Positions 1 through 8,627 are shown, counted from the stretch's first letter. The stretch: DNA of 64,000 nucleotides from Limnohabitans sp. Rim11 (GCF_001269365.1 NZ_CXOM01000005.1:44979-108978), one strand, 5' to 3'. Translations and numbers: made by a program. Notes: a model not told the origin generated them from the sequence alone.

Positions 1-364
1 GCTGCGCCAAATGAGACGCTAGCAAGGCGGATGTGCTGCCTAACGCGCTGGTTTTGTCGGTGTTGATGACAAACAAGACCTGGCCTTGCTGAACCCATTC
101 GCCTTCTTGTACGCGTTGCTCGAGCAGCGCGCCTGCCATGGCGCTGGTGAGTTCGAGGGTGCCCGTGTGCGGCATGAGGATGCCTGGCACTCGGACCTTG
201 CGCGCTACTGTGCCCCACGCACCAAACGCCAAAAGTGCGCCCGCCAGCGTCAGTGCCACGGCAGCGATGAGGCTGAAGCGCGGGTTGTGCGCCAAATGAA
301 TGCCGCCTAGCCAGGAGGCTTGTTGGGCTTGGGTTACTTGGGCGCGAAAAAGTGAGGTGTTCAT
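1..364 (-). CDS. HlyD-family membrane fusion protein, N-terminal fragment
   Basis: This frame starts at an ATG (complement of 362-364) and runs off the left edge of the window, giving about 121 residues. It has a short cytoplasmic N-terminus, one hydrophobic segment at about residues 31-52 (SLIAAVALTLAGALLAFGAW), then a periplasmic part with the spacing of a biotinyl-lipoyl-like hairpin entry (GALLEQRVQEGEWVQQGQVL). That organisation is typical of the periplasmic adaptor subunits of type I secretion systems and bacteriocin exporters (HlyD/CvaA type), which bridge an inner-membrane ABC transporter and an outer-membrane channel. The partners would lie left of the window. The family call is firm; the exported substrate cannot be inferred. 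Confidence 0.75.
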   Translation of the reverse strand, partial: MNTSLFRAQVTQAQQASWLGGIHLAHNPRFSLIAAVALTLAGALLAFGAWGTVARKVRVPGILMPHTGTLELTSAMAGALLEQRVQEGEWVQQGQVLFVINTDKTSALGSTSALLASHLAQ

Positions 365-465
365 GGGTGCGTGAAAGAAAGAACCCTCACAATACGAGCT
401 TGAGTCGCTGTTGTGTTTGCATTGACTTGCAAGCCCAGTCCCTTGAAACCGAATGAAATTTTGCG

Positions 466-1104
466 ATGCTTCAGTACCAAACCATTCCCGTCACGCCCTT
501 TCAGCAAAACTGCTCTTTGATTTGGGACGATCAGACGCGTCAAGCGGCGGTCATCGATCCGGGCGGTGACTTGGATTTGATCTTGGCAGCAGTGGCCCAA
601 CACGCTCTCAAGCTAGAACAAATTTGGCTGACGCATGCGCACATCGACCATGCGGGTGGCACGGCCGTGCTTGCGCGCAATTTGAATTTACCCATCGTGG
701 GACCACATCCGGGCGATCAGTTTTGGATTGATCGCTTGTCAGACCAAGGGCGCATGTTTCAATTTCCAGACGCAGAAGTCTTCACGCCCACACGTTGGCT
801 GCAAGATGGCGACACCGTGGAGTTGGGTGGGCACACATTGAACGTGCGGCATTGCCCTGGCCACACCCCAGGCCACGTGGTGTTTTATTCACCAGAAATC
901 AAGCGTGCCTTTGTAGGCGATGTCTTGTTTGCGGGAAGCATCGGCCGGACAGATTTTCCGCAAGGCGATCACGACACTTTAATCGCCAGCATCACGCAAC
1001 GTTTGTGGCCCATGGGTGATGACACGGTGTTTATTCCGGGGCATGGTCCCGAAAGTACATTTGGTCGCGAGCGTCGAACCAACCCCTACGTGGACGGTAC
1101 CTGA
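466..1104 (+). CDS. Metallo-beta-lactamase-fold hydrolase, glyoxalase II-like (YcbL type)
   Basis: The 212-residue product has the complete metal-binding set of the metallo-beta-lactamase fold: THAHIDH (H57, H59, D61, H62), H134 in CPGHTPGH, D153 in VGDVLF and H194 in PGHGP. Its length is short for glyoxalase II (about 255 residues), and it lacks that enzyme's C-terminal glutathione-binding helices, which fits the YcbL class of single-domain cytosolic thioester hydrolases. It ends one base before the stop codon of the convergent M48 peptidase gene. The physiological thioester is unknown; slow S-lactoylglutathione hydrolysis is the usual family activity. Confidence 0.85.
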   Translation: MLQYQTIPVTPFQQNCSLIWDDQTRQAAVIDPGGDLDLILAAVAQHALKLEQIWLTHAHIDHAGGTAVLARNLNLPIVGPHPGDQFWIDRLSDQGRMFQFPDAEVFTPTRWLQDGDTVELGGHTLNVRHCPGHTPGHVVFYSPEIKRAFVGDVLFAGSIGRTDFPQGDHDTLIASITQRLWPMGDDTVFIPGHGPESTFGRERRTNPYVDGT

Positions 1105-1965
1105 TCAATTCAATGCGCCAGAATTCTGAGGCTTGCGCGAGTTGGTTTGAATGGCCTCTGCATAAAGATGCGCCACCTTGGGCAAATTAGCTTCAAGTTC
1201 TTGAATCCGATTGTTGCCGCTGGGGTGTGTCGACAAGAAACTGGGTTGACCCTTGCCTCCGCCCGTGGCACCTAGCATTTTTTTCCAAAGTTGCACGCTG
1301 GCTTCAGGCTTGAAACCACCTCGCGCAGCAATTTCCAAACCGACCAAATCGGCTTCTGTTTCATCGTCTCGACCGTATTTCAGGGTGAGAAGTTGCGTGC
1401 CCATGTTGGCGGCAACATCGCCCAATTGACCCAAGCCTAACAATTGGGATGCCACCGACAAACCCAAGCCAGTGGCTTTGGACTTGGCCATTCTTTCGCG
1501 GGCATGTTCACGCAAGGCGTGCGCCATTTCGTGACCCATGATCATGCCAACTTCGTCGTCGGTCAAGTTCAGTTGATCCAAGATACCCGTGTAAAAAGCA
1601 ATCTTGCCGCCAGGCATGCACCACGCGTTGAGTTGATTGCTCCCAATCAAATTGACTTCCCATTTCCATTTGCGCGAATCGGGATTCCATTGCGCCGTGT
1701 ACGGAATGAGTCTGGCCGCTATGGCGCGCAGGCGTTGCAGTTGGGGGTAATCATCAGGCGCAAGCGCACCCTTGCTGTTGGCTTCGCCCAGGGTTTGCCG
1801 ATACTGTTGGCGTGCAGAGGCTTCAAGGGTCTCGGCGGGAATGAGTTTGCGCAGGCTGGAGGACTGACCCACATCAACCTGCGCATGTGCATTCGACGCC
1901 ACCAAAGCCGTCAGGCTGAAACCAGTGCCCCAACGCGCTTGATGAATGAACGCACGCCGAGACAT
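1105..1965 (-). CDS. M48 family metallopeptidase with Tat signal
   Basis: The product is a zinc metalloprotease of the HtpX/BepA/LoiP class. The HEMAH zinc-binding motif lies at residues 145-149 and the third ligand region is DETEAD downstream. I chose the ATG at 1965 because the protein then begins MSRRAFI followed by a hydrophobic stretch and SNAHAQ, a textbook twin-arginine export signal with a cleavage site near residue 28; an in-frame ATG at 2043 would bury this signal behind 26 residues. The mature protein would be periplasmic, where M48 enzymes degrade or assist assembly of outer-membrane proteins. It is divergent from the AmpG-type gene and convergent with the upstream hydrolase. Confidence 0.85.
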   Translation of the reverse strand: MSRRAFIHQARWGTGFSLTALVASNAHAQVDVGQSSSLRKLIPAETLEASARQQYRQTLGEANSKGALAPDDYPQLQRLRAIAARLIPYTAQWNPDSRKWKWEVNLIGSNQLNAWCMPGGKIAFYTGILDQLNLTDDEVGMIMGHEMAHALREHARERMAKSKATGLGLSVASQLLGLGQLGDVAANMGTQLLTLKYGRDDETEADLVGLEIAARGGFKPEASVQLWKKMLGATGGGKGQPSFLSTHPSGNNRIQELEANLPKVAHLYAEAIQTNSRKPQNSGALN

Positions 1966-2033
1966 ATCCGGCAGACCATGGGATTCTGGTTTGTCGGTAT
2001 CGGTAGGTTGAGGTAAGCAAAGCCAGCACATGA

Positions 2034-2062
2034 TTGGAATCATAGTGGCACAACGCCATAAT
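2034..2062 (+). promoter_or_regulatory. Putative sigma70 promoter of the AmpG-type gene
   Basis: TTGGAA at 2034-2039 and CATAAT at 2057-2062 are separated by 17 bases, so transcription would start near 2069, about 43 bases before the ATG at 2112. The call rests only on consensus similarity and spacing. Confidence 0.5.
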
Positions 2063-2111
2063 TCAAGATGGAAGTCTTTGGAAAACCTCCGCAGACTTGG
2101 ATAATGTCGAC

Positions 2112-3449
2112 ATGATTGAAAAGCCTAGCTCTGACGCCGCCTCTTTTTCCTGGCTCGCCTCCTGGCGTATTTACCTGCAGCCGGCCAGTTTGCGAATGCT
2201 TTTTTTAGGCTTTGCTGCGGGACTTCCATTGCTCTTGGTGCTCGGTACTTTGAGTTTCAGATTGCGCGAGGCGGGCATTGACCGCAGCACCATTGGCTAT
2301 CTCAGTTGGGTGGGGCTGGCGTATGCGTTCAAATGGGTTTGGGCGCCGCTGGTTGACCGCATGCCCATTCCTTATGTCACGCGCCGTTTGGGGCGTCGCA
2401 GAAGTTGGCTCTTGCTGTCGCAATGCATGGTCACCATCGGCTTGATCGGCATGGCCGTCAGCGATCCGCGGCAAACATTGGGCCCCATCGTTTGGTGTGC
2501 ATTGATGGTTGCCGTGGGCTCAGCCACGCAAGACATTGCATTGGATGCATTTCGAATTGAGTCTGCCGAGCCCACACAACAAGCCGCTTTGGCTGCCAGC
2601 TACCAAACGGGCTACCGCTTGGCCATGATTTGGGCAGGCGCAGGCGTTTTGTGGGTGGCTGCATGGGTTCAGGGTGATGGCCCTGCTGGCTATGTGCAAC
2701 AAGCTTGGCAATCCGCCTATTTGGTCATGGCCGCCAGCATGGCGGTTGGCTTGTTCACAGTGCTGATGTCGAGAGAACCCGTACCTGCCGAGTTGCCGCC
2801 TGCGCGCAATGTGAAGGAATGGCTACAAGGTGCTTTGATAGACCCCTTTGCAGACTTCCTTAAAAGATACAAATGGCAAGCGGTTTTGATTTTGAGTTTG
2901 ATTGCGGTGTACCGCATCAGCGATGTGGTGATGGGCATCATGGCCAATCCTTTTTATGTCGACATGGGCTACACCAAAGCCGAAGTGGCCACCGTGACCA
3001 AAGTCTATGGCGTGCTCATGACCTTGCTGGGAGCCTTTGTGGGCGGGGTCATGGCTTTGCGTTGGGGGGTGATGCGCATCTTGATGCTGGGCGCCATCTT
3101 GAGCGCCTTGAGCAATTTGTTGTTTGCGTGGTTAAGTGGGCACGGCCATGATGTGCATGCGCTCATGGTGGTGGTGTCGGCCGATAATTTGTCCAGTGGC
3201 ATCGCATCGGCTGCTTTCATTGCTTATTTGTCATCCCTGACCAATATTCAATACTCGGCCACACAATACGCTTTGCTCAGCTCCATGATGTTGCTCTTGC
3301 CCAAATTCATTGCGGGCTTTTCTGGTGACTTTGTGAATGCGCATGGCTATGCCACATTCTTCAATGCCACAGCTTTGTTGGGCTTGCCGGTTTTGGTTTT
3401 GGTGGCCTTGGCATGGCGCTTTCAAGCCAAAGAGCCCATCCAGCGCTGA
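2112..3449 (+). CDS. ampG: AmpG-type muropeptide MFS permease
   Basis: This 445-residue polytopic membrane protein resembles AmpG, the major-facilitator permease that imports anhydro-muropeptides released during peptidoglycan turnover. The N-terminal region (LGFAAGLPLLLVLGTLSF, then SWVGLAYAFKWVWAPLVDR and a basic RRLGRRRSW loop) matches the family pattern, and about 12 hydrophobic segments can be counted. I prefer the ATG at 2112; a TTG at 2097 is possible. The neighbouring Tat-exported peptidase is also envelope-related, but I see no sign of a shared operon. Not every AmpG paralogue transports muropeptides, so the substrate is an inference from the family. Confidence 0.8.
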   Translation: MIEKPSSDAASFSWLASWRIYLQPASLRMLFLGFAAGLPLLLVLGTLSFRLREAGIDRSTIGYLSWVGLAYAFKWVWAPLVDRMPIPYVTRRLGRRRSWLLLSQCMVTIGLIGMAVSDPRQTLGPIVWCALMVAVGSATQDIALDAFRIESAEPTQQAALAASYQTGYRLAMIWAGAGVLWVAAWVQGDGPAGYVQQAWQSAYLVMAASMAVGLFTVLMSREPVPAELPPARNVKEWLQGALIDPFADFLKRYKWQAVLILSLIAVYRISDVVMGIMANPFYVDMGYTKAEVATVTKVYGVLMTLLGAFVGGVMALRWGVMRILMLGAILSALSNLLFAWLSGHGHDVHALMVVVSADNLSSGIASAAFIAYLSSLTNIQYSATQYALLSSMMLLLPKFIAGFSGDFVNAHGYATFFNATALLGLPVLVLVALAWRFQAKEPIQR

Positions 3450-3455
3450 GTCGAA

Positions 3456-3473
3456 TTTACGAAACTTTACGAA
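3456..3473 (+). repeat. Tandem direct repeat TTTACGAA, 10-bp period
   Basis: TTTACGAA occurs at 3456-3463 and again at 3466-3473. The 10-bp period puts both copies on the same face of the helix, as in OmpR/PhoB-family sites. They lie about 86 bases upstream of the response-regulator start, so autoregulation is possible but unproven. Confidence 0.4.
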
Positions 3474-3558
3474 GACTTCAAAAGAATTGGACACGAAGCG
3501 CTAGATCTGGGCGCATCATGTGGGTTGTGACGCTACTCAGACCCTCCGTTGGCAAGGC

Positions 3559-4263
3559 ATGACAGTACAAATCTTGATGATCGAAGACGACGACCGCTTG
3601 GCGCTGATGGTGGGCGACTACTTGCGTCAATCTGGGTATGGCTTTGCGCACTGTGGCGATGGTGCGAGTGGCCTGTTGCATTTGCAAAAGCACTCGGTTG
3701 ACCTGATCATTTTGGATCTGATGCTGCCTGACACCGATGGCTTGCAGATTTGTCAAAAAGTAAGGGCCTTGACGGGCTCTGAAGCACAGACGGCCATTTT
3801 GATGCTCACGGCCAAAGGCGATCCGATGGACCGCATCGTAGGGCTTGAGTTGGGCGCAGACGACTATTTGCCCAAACCGTTTGAGCCCCGAGAGTTGCTC
3901 GCCAGAATCAAAGCGGTGTTGCGACGCAAATCAGGTAGCAACACGGGCGGTCAAACCAAACTTGTTTTTGGCAGTTTAGAAATTGACCGCGATGCTCGCA
4001 CGGTCAGCGTCAGTGGCAAGCCTTGTGACTTAACGTCCTATCAATTTGATTTGTTGGTGGCCATTGCAGAACGGGCTGGCCGCGTCCTCACGCGCGATCA
4101 AATCATGGAAGCTGTCAGGGGCCGAGAATTGGAAGCTTTCGATCGGTCCATCGATGTCCATATGGGCCGCATTCGAATGGCCATTGAAGACGATCACAAA
4201 GCGCCAGAAAGAATCTTGACAGTGCGCGGCGTTGGCTATGTTTTTGCCAAACAACAAAAGTGA
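3559..4263 (+). CDS. OmpR-family response regulator
   Basis: The product has 234 residues from the ATG at 3559. Its N-terminal receiver domain carries an acidic pocket (EDDD at residues 9-12), phospho-acceptor D53 in LIILDLMLPDTDG and the LPKPF lysine; the C-terminal part is a winged helix (about residues 135-230) ending in RILTVRGVGYVF, the OmpR/PhoB signature. An upstream in-frame start at 3520 would add 13 residues not seen in the family and is less likely. The gene is followed after 9 bases by its sensor kinase, so the two are one transcription unit. Targets are unknown. Confidence 0.93.
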   Translation: MTVQILMIEDDDRLALMVGDYLRQSGYGFAHCGDGASGLLHLQKHSVDLIILDLMLPDTDGLQICQKVRALTGSEAQTAILMLTAKGDPMDRIVGLELGADDYLPKPFEPRELLARIKAVLRRKSGSNTGGQTKLVFGSLEIDRDARTVSVSGKPCDLTSYQFDLLVAIAERAGRVLTRDQIMEAVRGRELEAFDRSIDVHMGRIRMAIEDDHKAPERILTVRGVGYVFAKQQK

Positions 4264-4272
4264 AGCAGCAAC

Positions 4273-5547
4273 ATGTCTTGGCTTGCACCTGTTGCTAAAC
4301 ATTTGTATTTGAGAATTTGGCTTGCCGTAGTTGTTGGCGTGGCGGTTCTTATGCTTTTGGTGGGTTGGGCTTGGAGCTTGTCTGTTGAACATGCAGCTCA
4401 CAACGGACCCCAAGGTGCACGTGAGTTGCAAATTCGAAACGAGCAAGGCGAAGTCATTCAGACGGTACCAGGCCAATTGCAGCGCGGTGTGGGTGTGAAC
4501 TTCGAGGTCACTTTGCCAGATGGGCAAAAGTTAAATGTATTGCTACCCAGAAGACCGCCGGGCATAGGACCCGGGCCTGGCTCCGGATCGAGTGGCGGGC
4601 CGATGGGCCGTGGTCCGCGAGACCTTGGCCCTTGGTGGGCCAAGCCGCCGTATGGCTTTGTGTGGATGCTGCTATTGGTGGGTGTGGCGGTTGCCGTTGG
4701 TATTTATCCCATCGTGCGCAAACTCACGCAAAGGCTTGAGGCGCTTCAGCAGGGTGTGCAGCGCTGGGGTGAGGGCGACTTGACGGTTCGGCTTGCCGAG
4801 CTGGGTCAAGATGAAGTGGCCGATTTGTCCAAGCGGTTCAACGCTGCTGCAGAGCGTGTTCAGCAATTGATGAACTCGCAGCAATTGTTGCTGGCCTCCC
4901 AAAAATCTTTGTTGGCCAATGCCTCGCACGAGCTGAGATCGCCCTTGACGCGCATTCGCATGGGGCTTGAACTCATGAATCAAGACAACAGCGATGCCGT
5001 CAAACAAGAAATTGCACGCAACATTGCCGAGCTTGACCAATTGATTGATGAAATTTTGTTGGCCAGTCGATTGGATGCGCAAGAAGCCGATATGGGCACC
5101 ATCGAGTCAGTCGATTTGATTGGGCTGTGTGCTGAAGAGTGCGCGCGGATGGGGGCCTTGTTAGAAGTGCAGTCAGGCGTGATGCAAATTGAAACGCAGG
5201 GCGTCCCCAAACTCCTGAGGCGCTTGATTCGCAATTTGTTAGAAAACGCGGCACGCTACGGTGTCGCCAAAGGCCCAGAAGATGTGCAACTCAGTTGCGC
5301 CATTACAGACACGGACATTGTGCTGAAAGTTTGCGACCGAGGACCAGGCGTTCCTGTGGCGTTTCGCGACAAAATTTTCGAGCCGTTTTTTAGACTGCCG
5401 GGTGCAAGTGAACGTGCAGGAAGCGTAGGCCTTGGCTTGGCACTGGTGAAGTCAATTGCCCTGCGCCATCAGGGACGAGTGACGTGTGGCGATCGCTTAG
5501 GGGGCGGGGCTTGTTTTGAAGTTGCTCTGCCAAAGACAAGCCATTGA
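4273..5547 (+). CDS. Sensor histidine kinase, EnvZ/CpxA type
   Basis: This 424-residue partner of the upstream regulator has a membrane helix at about 14-36, a periplasmic segment at 37-127, a second helix at about 128-147, a HAMP linker, the phospho-acceptor H219 in ASHELRSPLTR, the N box NLLENAARYG at 321-330, DRGPGVP at 355-361 and the G2 box VGLGLALVKS at 385-394. All catalytic elements are present. The periplasmic loop is only about 90 residues and contains a Pro/Gly-rich stretch (PPGIGPGPGSGSSGGP), so it is probably a direct membrane-proximal sensor and not a folded ligand-binding domain. The signal is unknown. Confidence 0.93.
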   Translation: MSWLAPVAKHLYLRIWLAVVVGVAVLMLLVGWAWSLSVEHAAHNGPQGARELQIRNEQGEVIQTVPGQLQRGVGVNFEVTLPDGQKLNVLLPRRPPGIGPGPGSGSSGGPMGRGPRDLGPWWAKPPYGFVWMLLLVGVAVAVGIYPIVRKLTQRLEALQQGVQRWGEGDLTVRLAELGQDEVADLSKRFNAAAERVQQLMNSQQLLLASQKSLLANASHELRSPLTRIRMGLELMNQDNSDAVKQEIARNIAELDQLIDEILLASRLDAQEADMGTIESVDLIGLCAEECARMGALLEVQSGVMQIETQGVPKLLRRLIRNLLENAARYGVAKGPEDVQLSCAITDTDIVLKVCDRGPGVPVAFRDKIFEPFFRLPGASERAGSVGLGLALVKSIALRHQGRVTCGDRLGGGACFEVALPKTSH

Positions 5548-5554
5548 GCTTGCT

Positions 5555-5758
5555 TTAGTGGCTGTGGCCGGCCGCTTCGCCCGCTTTGAGTTTGTATTCT
5601 GTACCGCAATAAGGGCACTTGGCGTGGCCTTCGCGGGCCACATCCAAGTAAACCTTGGGATGCGTGTTCCAGATCTTCATGTCGGCTTTGGGGCTTGGGC
5701 AAAAGACGCCGCCTTGTGGGTTTAAGTCTTTTGCGAGAAGTTCAACAGCTTGGCTCAT
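5555..5758 (-). CDS. Zinc-finger domain protein (zf-CHCC, NDUFS6-like)
   Basis: This 67-residue protein has the compact zf-CHCC pattern: a cysteine in GGVFCPSP, HPKVYLD, then CPYCG near the C-terminus, and a His-rich tail. The family is related to the 13-kDa/NDUFS6 subunit of complex I; free-standing bacterial members are common in betaproteobacteria and of unknown role. The gene sits 20 bases after ilvE on the same strand and probably forms a unit with it. It is convergent with the histidine kinase gene, 7 bases apart. Confidence 0.85.
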   Translation of the reverse strand: MSQAVELLAKDLNPQGGVFCPSPKADMKIWNTHPKVYLDVAREGHAKCPYCGTEYKLKAGEAAGHSH

Positions 5759-5778
5759 GTTCTATTTCTTTCCGAGAA

Positions 5779-6717
5779 TCAGACGCGTGTCAACCAGTGC
5801 GCGTATTTGGGGTTCTTGCCATTCACGATGTCAAAGAACGCAGTCTGAATTTTTTCGGTGATGGGACCGCGGGAGCCGGCGCCAATTTCGATGCGGTCCA
5901 GTTCGCGGATGGGCGTCACTTCAGCAGCGGTGCCGGTGAAGAAAGCTTCGTCGCAAATATAAACTTCATCGCGCGTGATGCGTTTTTGCACAATTTCCAG
6001 ACCCAAGTCTTTGGCAATGTGGAACACCGTGTTGCGTGTGATGCCGTTCAAAGCGCCAGCCGACAAGTCGGGGGTGTAGATCACACCGTCTTTGATCACG
6101 AACAAATTCTCGCCTGCGCCTTCAGACACAAAGCCTGAAGTGTCCAGCAACAAAGCTTCGTCGTAACCCTCATCGGTGGCTTCCATGTTGGCCAAGATGG
6201 AGTTGGTGTAGTTGCTGACCGCTTTGGCCTGCGTCATGGTGATGTTGACGTGGTGGCGTGTGAAGCTAGAAGTTTTGACGCGAATGCCGCGCTTCATGCC
6301 TTCTTCGCCCAGGTATGCACCCCAAGTCCATGCGGCCACCATCAGGTGAATGGTGTTGCCTTTGGGGCTCACGCCCAGCTTTTGCGAACCAATCCAAGTC
6401 AAAGGACGGATATAGCCGCTTTCCAAATTGTTTTCACGGACTACCGCTTTTTGCGCTTCGTTGACTTCTTCTTTGGTGAAGGGCAACTTCATGCGCAAAA
6501 TTTTGGCGCTGTTGAAGAGTCGGTCGGTGTGCTCTTGCAAACGGAAAATAGCGGTACCGTTGATGGTTTTGTAGGCGCGCACGCCTTCAAAGGCGCCGCA
6601 GCCGTAGTGCAAGGTGTGTGTCAAAACGTGGATCTTGGCATCGCGCCACTCGACCATCTTGCCGTCCATCCAGATTTTGCCGTCACGGTCTTCCATTGAG
6701 GGGGTTGCGGTGCTCAT
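5779..6717 (-). CDS. ilvE: Branched-chain amino acid aminotransferase
   Basis: IlvE (312 residues, EC 2.6.1.42) transfers the amino group between glutamate and the 2-keto acids of Leu, Ile and Val, the last step of their synthesis. The fold-type IV aminotransferase features are clear: HTLHYGCGAFEGVRAY near the N-terminus, the PLP lysine K165 in TQAKAVSNY, and the EGAGENLF motif that holds the cofactor phosphate. A good ribosome site (AAAGGAC) precedes the ATG. Length is that of the typical group I enzyme. Confidence 0.95.
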   Translation of the reverse strand: MSTATPSMEDRDGKIWMDGKMVEWRDAKIHVLTHTLHYGCGAFEGVRAYKTINGTAIFRLQEHTDRLFNSAKILRMKLPFTKEEVNEAQKAVVRENNLESGYIRPLTWIGSQKLGVSPKGNTIHLMVAAWTWGAYLGEEGMKRGIRVKTSSFTRHHVNITMTQAKAVSNYTNSILANMEATDEGYDEALLLDTSGFVSEGAGENLFVIKDGVIYTPDLSAGALNGITRNTVFHIAKDLGLEIVQKRITRDEVYICDEAFFTGTAAEVTPIRELDRIEIGAGSRGPITEKIQTAFFDIVNGKNPKYAHWLTRV

Positions 6718-6800
6718 TGTTTTGTCCTTTGTTGCCAGTTTCGCAAAATTGCCATTTTACGGGTCTTATGCCCTGTCTTTGGCCAGTTGATGGGCTCAGT

Positions 6801-7232
6801 TCAGGAGATTTCAGGCGATGTTTGTGAAGCCTCGGCTTCTTCTGGGTCGGGCCGGGTCATGGCCCATTCGGTTAACTTGCCATCTTTAAAGGTGCAAGTC
6901 ACGAAGGATTCGCCTTGATCGGTCCATTTGAAGACCTCGGGCTGGGTATTTTCTGGGGACAAGCGCTGGCCCAAAGACTTGGTCATGGCAATCACGTGCA
7001 TCAAATTGACGCCTTTTTTGAGCTTGGCGTTCAACATGACGGCGCTGCCAACATGGCCTACGGGACGGTTGGCGGCTCGGCTGAGCACGGTCACCATGCG
7101 TGTGAAGTGCAACAAAATCCACATGACGACAGCGCCTGAGGCGACGGCGACACCGGCCCATTGGTATTGTTGCCAAGCACCCGCTACAAAAAGAACAACC
7201 CCAATGGGGATCAAAAATCTAGAAAAGTTCAT
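6801..7232 (-). CDS. Conserved small membrane protein of unknown function
   Basis: I do not recognise this 143-residue product by function. Two hydrophobic helices lie at about residues 5-22 and 28-47, followed by a basic stretch (SRAANRPVG) and a soluble domain of about 90 residues ending in an acidic tail (DPEEAEAS). It would be anchored in the inner membrane with most of its mass in the cytoplasm. The gene lies between radA and ilvE, all on the minus strand, with 9 bases separating it from radA, so it is probably cotranscribed with radA. Codon use matches its neighbours. Confidence 0.7.
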   Translation of the reverse strand: MNFSRFLIPIGVVLFVAGAWQQYQWAGVAVASGAVVMWILLHFTRMVTVLSRAANRPVGHVGSAVMLNAKLKKGVNLMHVIAMTKSLGQRLSPENTQPEVFKWTDQGESFVTCTFKDGKLTEWAMTRPDPEEAEASQTSPEIS

Positions 7233-7241
7233 GCGCCGATC

Positions 7242-8627
7242 TTAAAGTCCGCGCACGCAGTTCATGGCGTCTTCGATGCGCTCAACCGGATAAATCGTGA
7301 GGCCTTCAAAGTTCTTGTCGTTCTTTTTGGGCGCGTTGGCTTTGGGCACCACGGCGACCGTGAACCCCAATTTGGCCGCTTCTTTCAGACGCTCTTGGCC
7401 GCGTGGCGCGGGCCGCACTTCGCCCGCCAAACCCACCTCACCAAACGCAATGAAGCCCTTGGGCAAAGGCTTGCCTCTTAGGGATGAAGTAATTGCTAAC
7501 ATCACTGCCAAGTCAGCAGCAGGCTCACTGATTCGAACGCCGCCCACCGCATTGACGAATACATCTTGGTCCATGCAGGCCACGCCAGCGTGCCGGTGCA
7601 AGACGGCCAAGAGCATGGCCAAACGGTCTCTTTCTAGGCCCACAGACAGCCTGCGTGGGCTGGGCCCGCCGCTGTCGACCAGGGCTTGAATTTCTACCAA
7701 CAAAGGCCGAGTGCCTTCCAAAGTGACCATGACACAACTGCCGGCCACAGGTTCGGAATGCTGTGACAAAAAGATGGCGCTGGGATTGGAAACGCCCTTC
7801 AAGCCTTTTTCGGTCATGGCAAAAACGCCAATCTCGTTGACCGCACCAAAGCGGTTTTTGATGGCCCGAATGAGGCGGAAGCTGCTGTGGGTGTCGCCTT
7901 CAAAGTACAAGACGGTGTCGACCATGTGCTCCAAAACACGCGGGCCCGCCAGGGCGCCTTCTTTGGTCACGTGACCGACCAAGACGATGGCCGTGCCGGT
8001 GGCTTTGGCCGCACGCGTTAAGTGAGCTGCGCATTCTCTAACCTGCGCAACCGAGCCTGGCGCTGAGGTGAGCTGGTCGGAGTAAACCGTTTGAATAGAG
8101 TCGATGACCGCAATGTGGGGCCGCTCGGTTTGCAAAGTGGCCAGGATTTTTTCCAGCTGAATTTCGGCCAAAACCTGCACTTGGCTGTTGTCTAAGCCAA
8201 GGCGTCTGGAGCGCAGCGCCACTTGGGCACCGCTTTCCTCGCCTGTGACGTACAGCGTATTCATGCCTTTGCGCTGCAGGGCGTCTAGGGCTTGTAACAA
8301 CAAGGTGGATTTGCCAATGCCAGGATCGCCACCAATTAAAACCACGCCGCCTTCCACCACGCCGCCGCCCAAAGCGCGGTCTAGCTCTTCAATGCCGGTG
8401 GGGCTGCGGTCGACGTCTGTGGCCTCAATGTCGCCCAGTTTGGTGAGCTCGGAGGTTTTGGCCAGCGCCTGAAATTGGCTGGTGTATCGGTTTTTGGCGT
8501 TGCCGCCAGCGTCGATCGTGCTTTCAATGAGGGTGTTCCAAGCGCCACAAGCGGGGCATTTGCCCAACCAGCGTGGGGTGGTGCCACCGCAATCGGTGCA
8601 CGTGAAAATGGTTTTGTCTTTGGCCAT
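7242..8627 (-). CDS. radA: DNA repair protein RadA
   Basis: RadA (461 residues) is a RecA-like, DnaB-like motor that drives branch migration during recombination repair. The sequence shows the N-terminal C4 zinc finger (C10, C13, C24, C27), Walker A GGDPGIGKST with K106, the RadA-specific KNRFG motif at 257-261, and a C-terminal Lon-protease-like domain from about residue 280 onward. All hallmark motifs are intact. It is probably cotranscribed with the downstream membrane-protein gene. Confidence 0.97.
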   Translation of the reverse strand: MAKDKTIFTCTDCGGTTPRWLGKCPACGAWNTLIESTIDAGGNAKNRYTSQFQALAKTSELTKLGDIEATDVDRSPTGIEELDRALGGGVVEGGVVLIGGDPGIGKSTLLLQALDALQRKGMNTLYVTGEESGAQVALRSRRLGLDNSQVQVLAEIQLEKILATLQTERPHIAVIDSIQTVYSDQLTSAPGSVAQVRECAAHLTRAAKATGTAIVLVGHVTKEGALAGPRVLEHMVDTVLYFEGDTHSSFRLIRAIKNRFGAVNEIGVFAMTEKGLKGVSNPSAIFLSQHSEPVAGSCVMVTLEGTRPLLVEIQALVDSGGPSPRRLSVGLERDRLAMLLAVLHRHAGVACMDQDVFVNAVGGVRISEPAADLAVMLAITSSLRGKPLPKGFIAFGEVGLAGEVRPAPRGQERLKEAAKLGFTVAVVPKANAPKKNDKNFEGLTIYPVERIEDAMNCVRGL

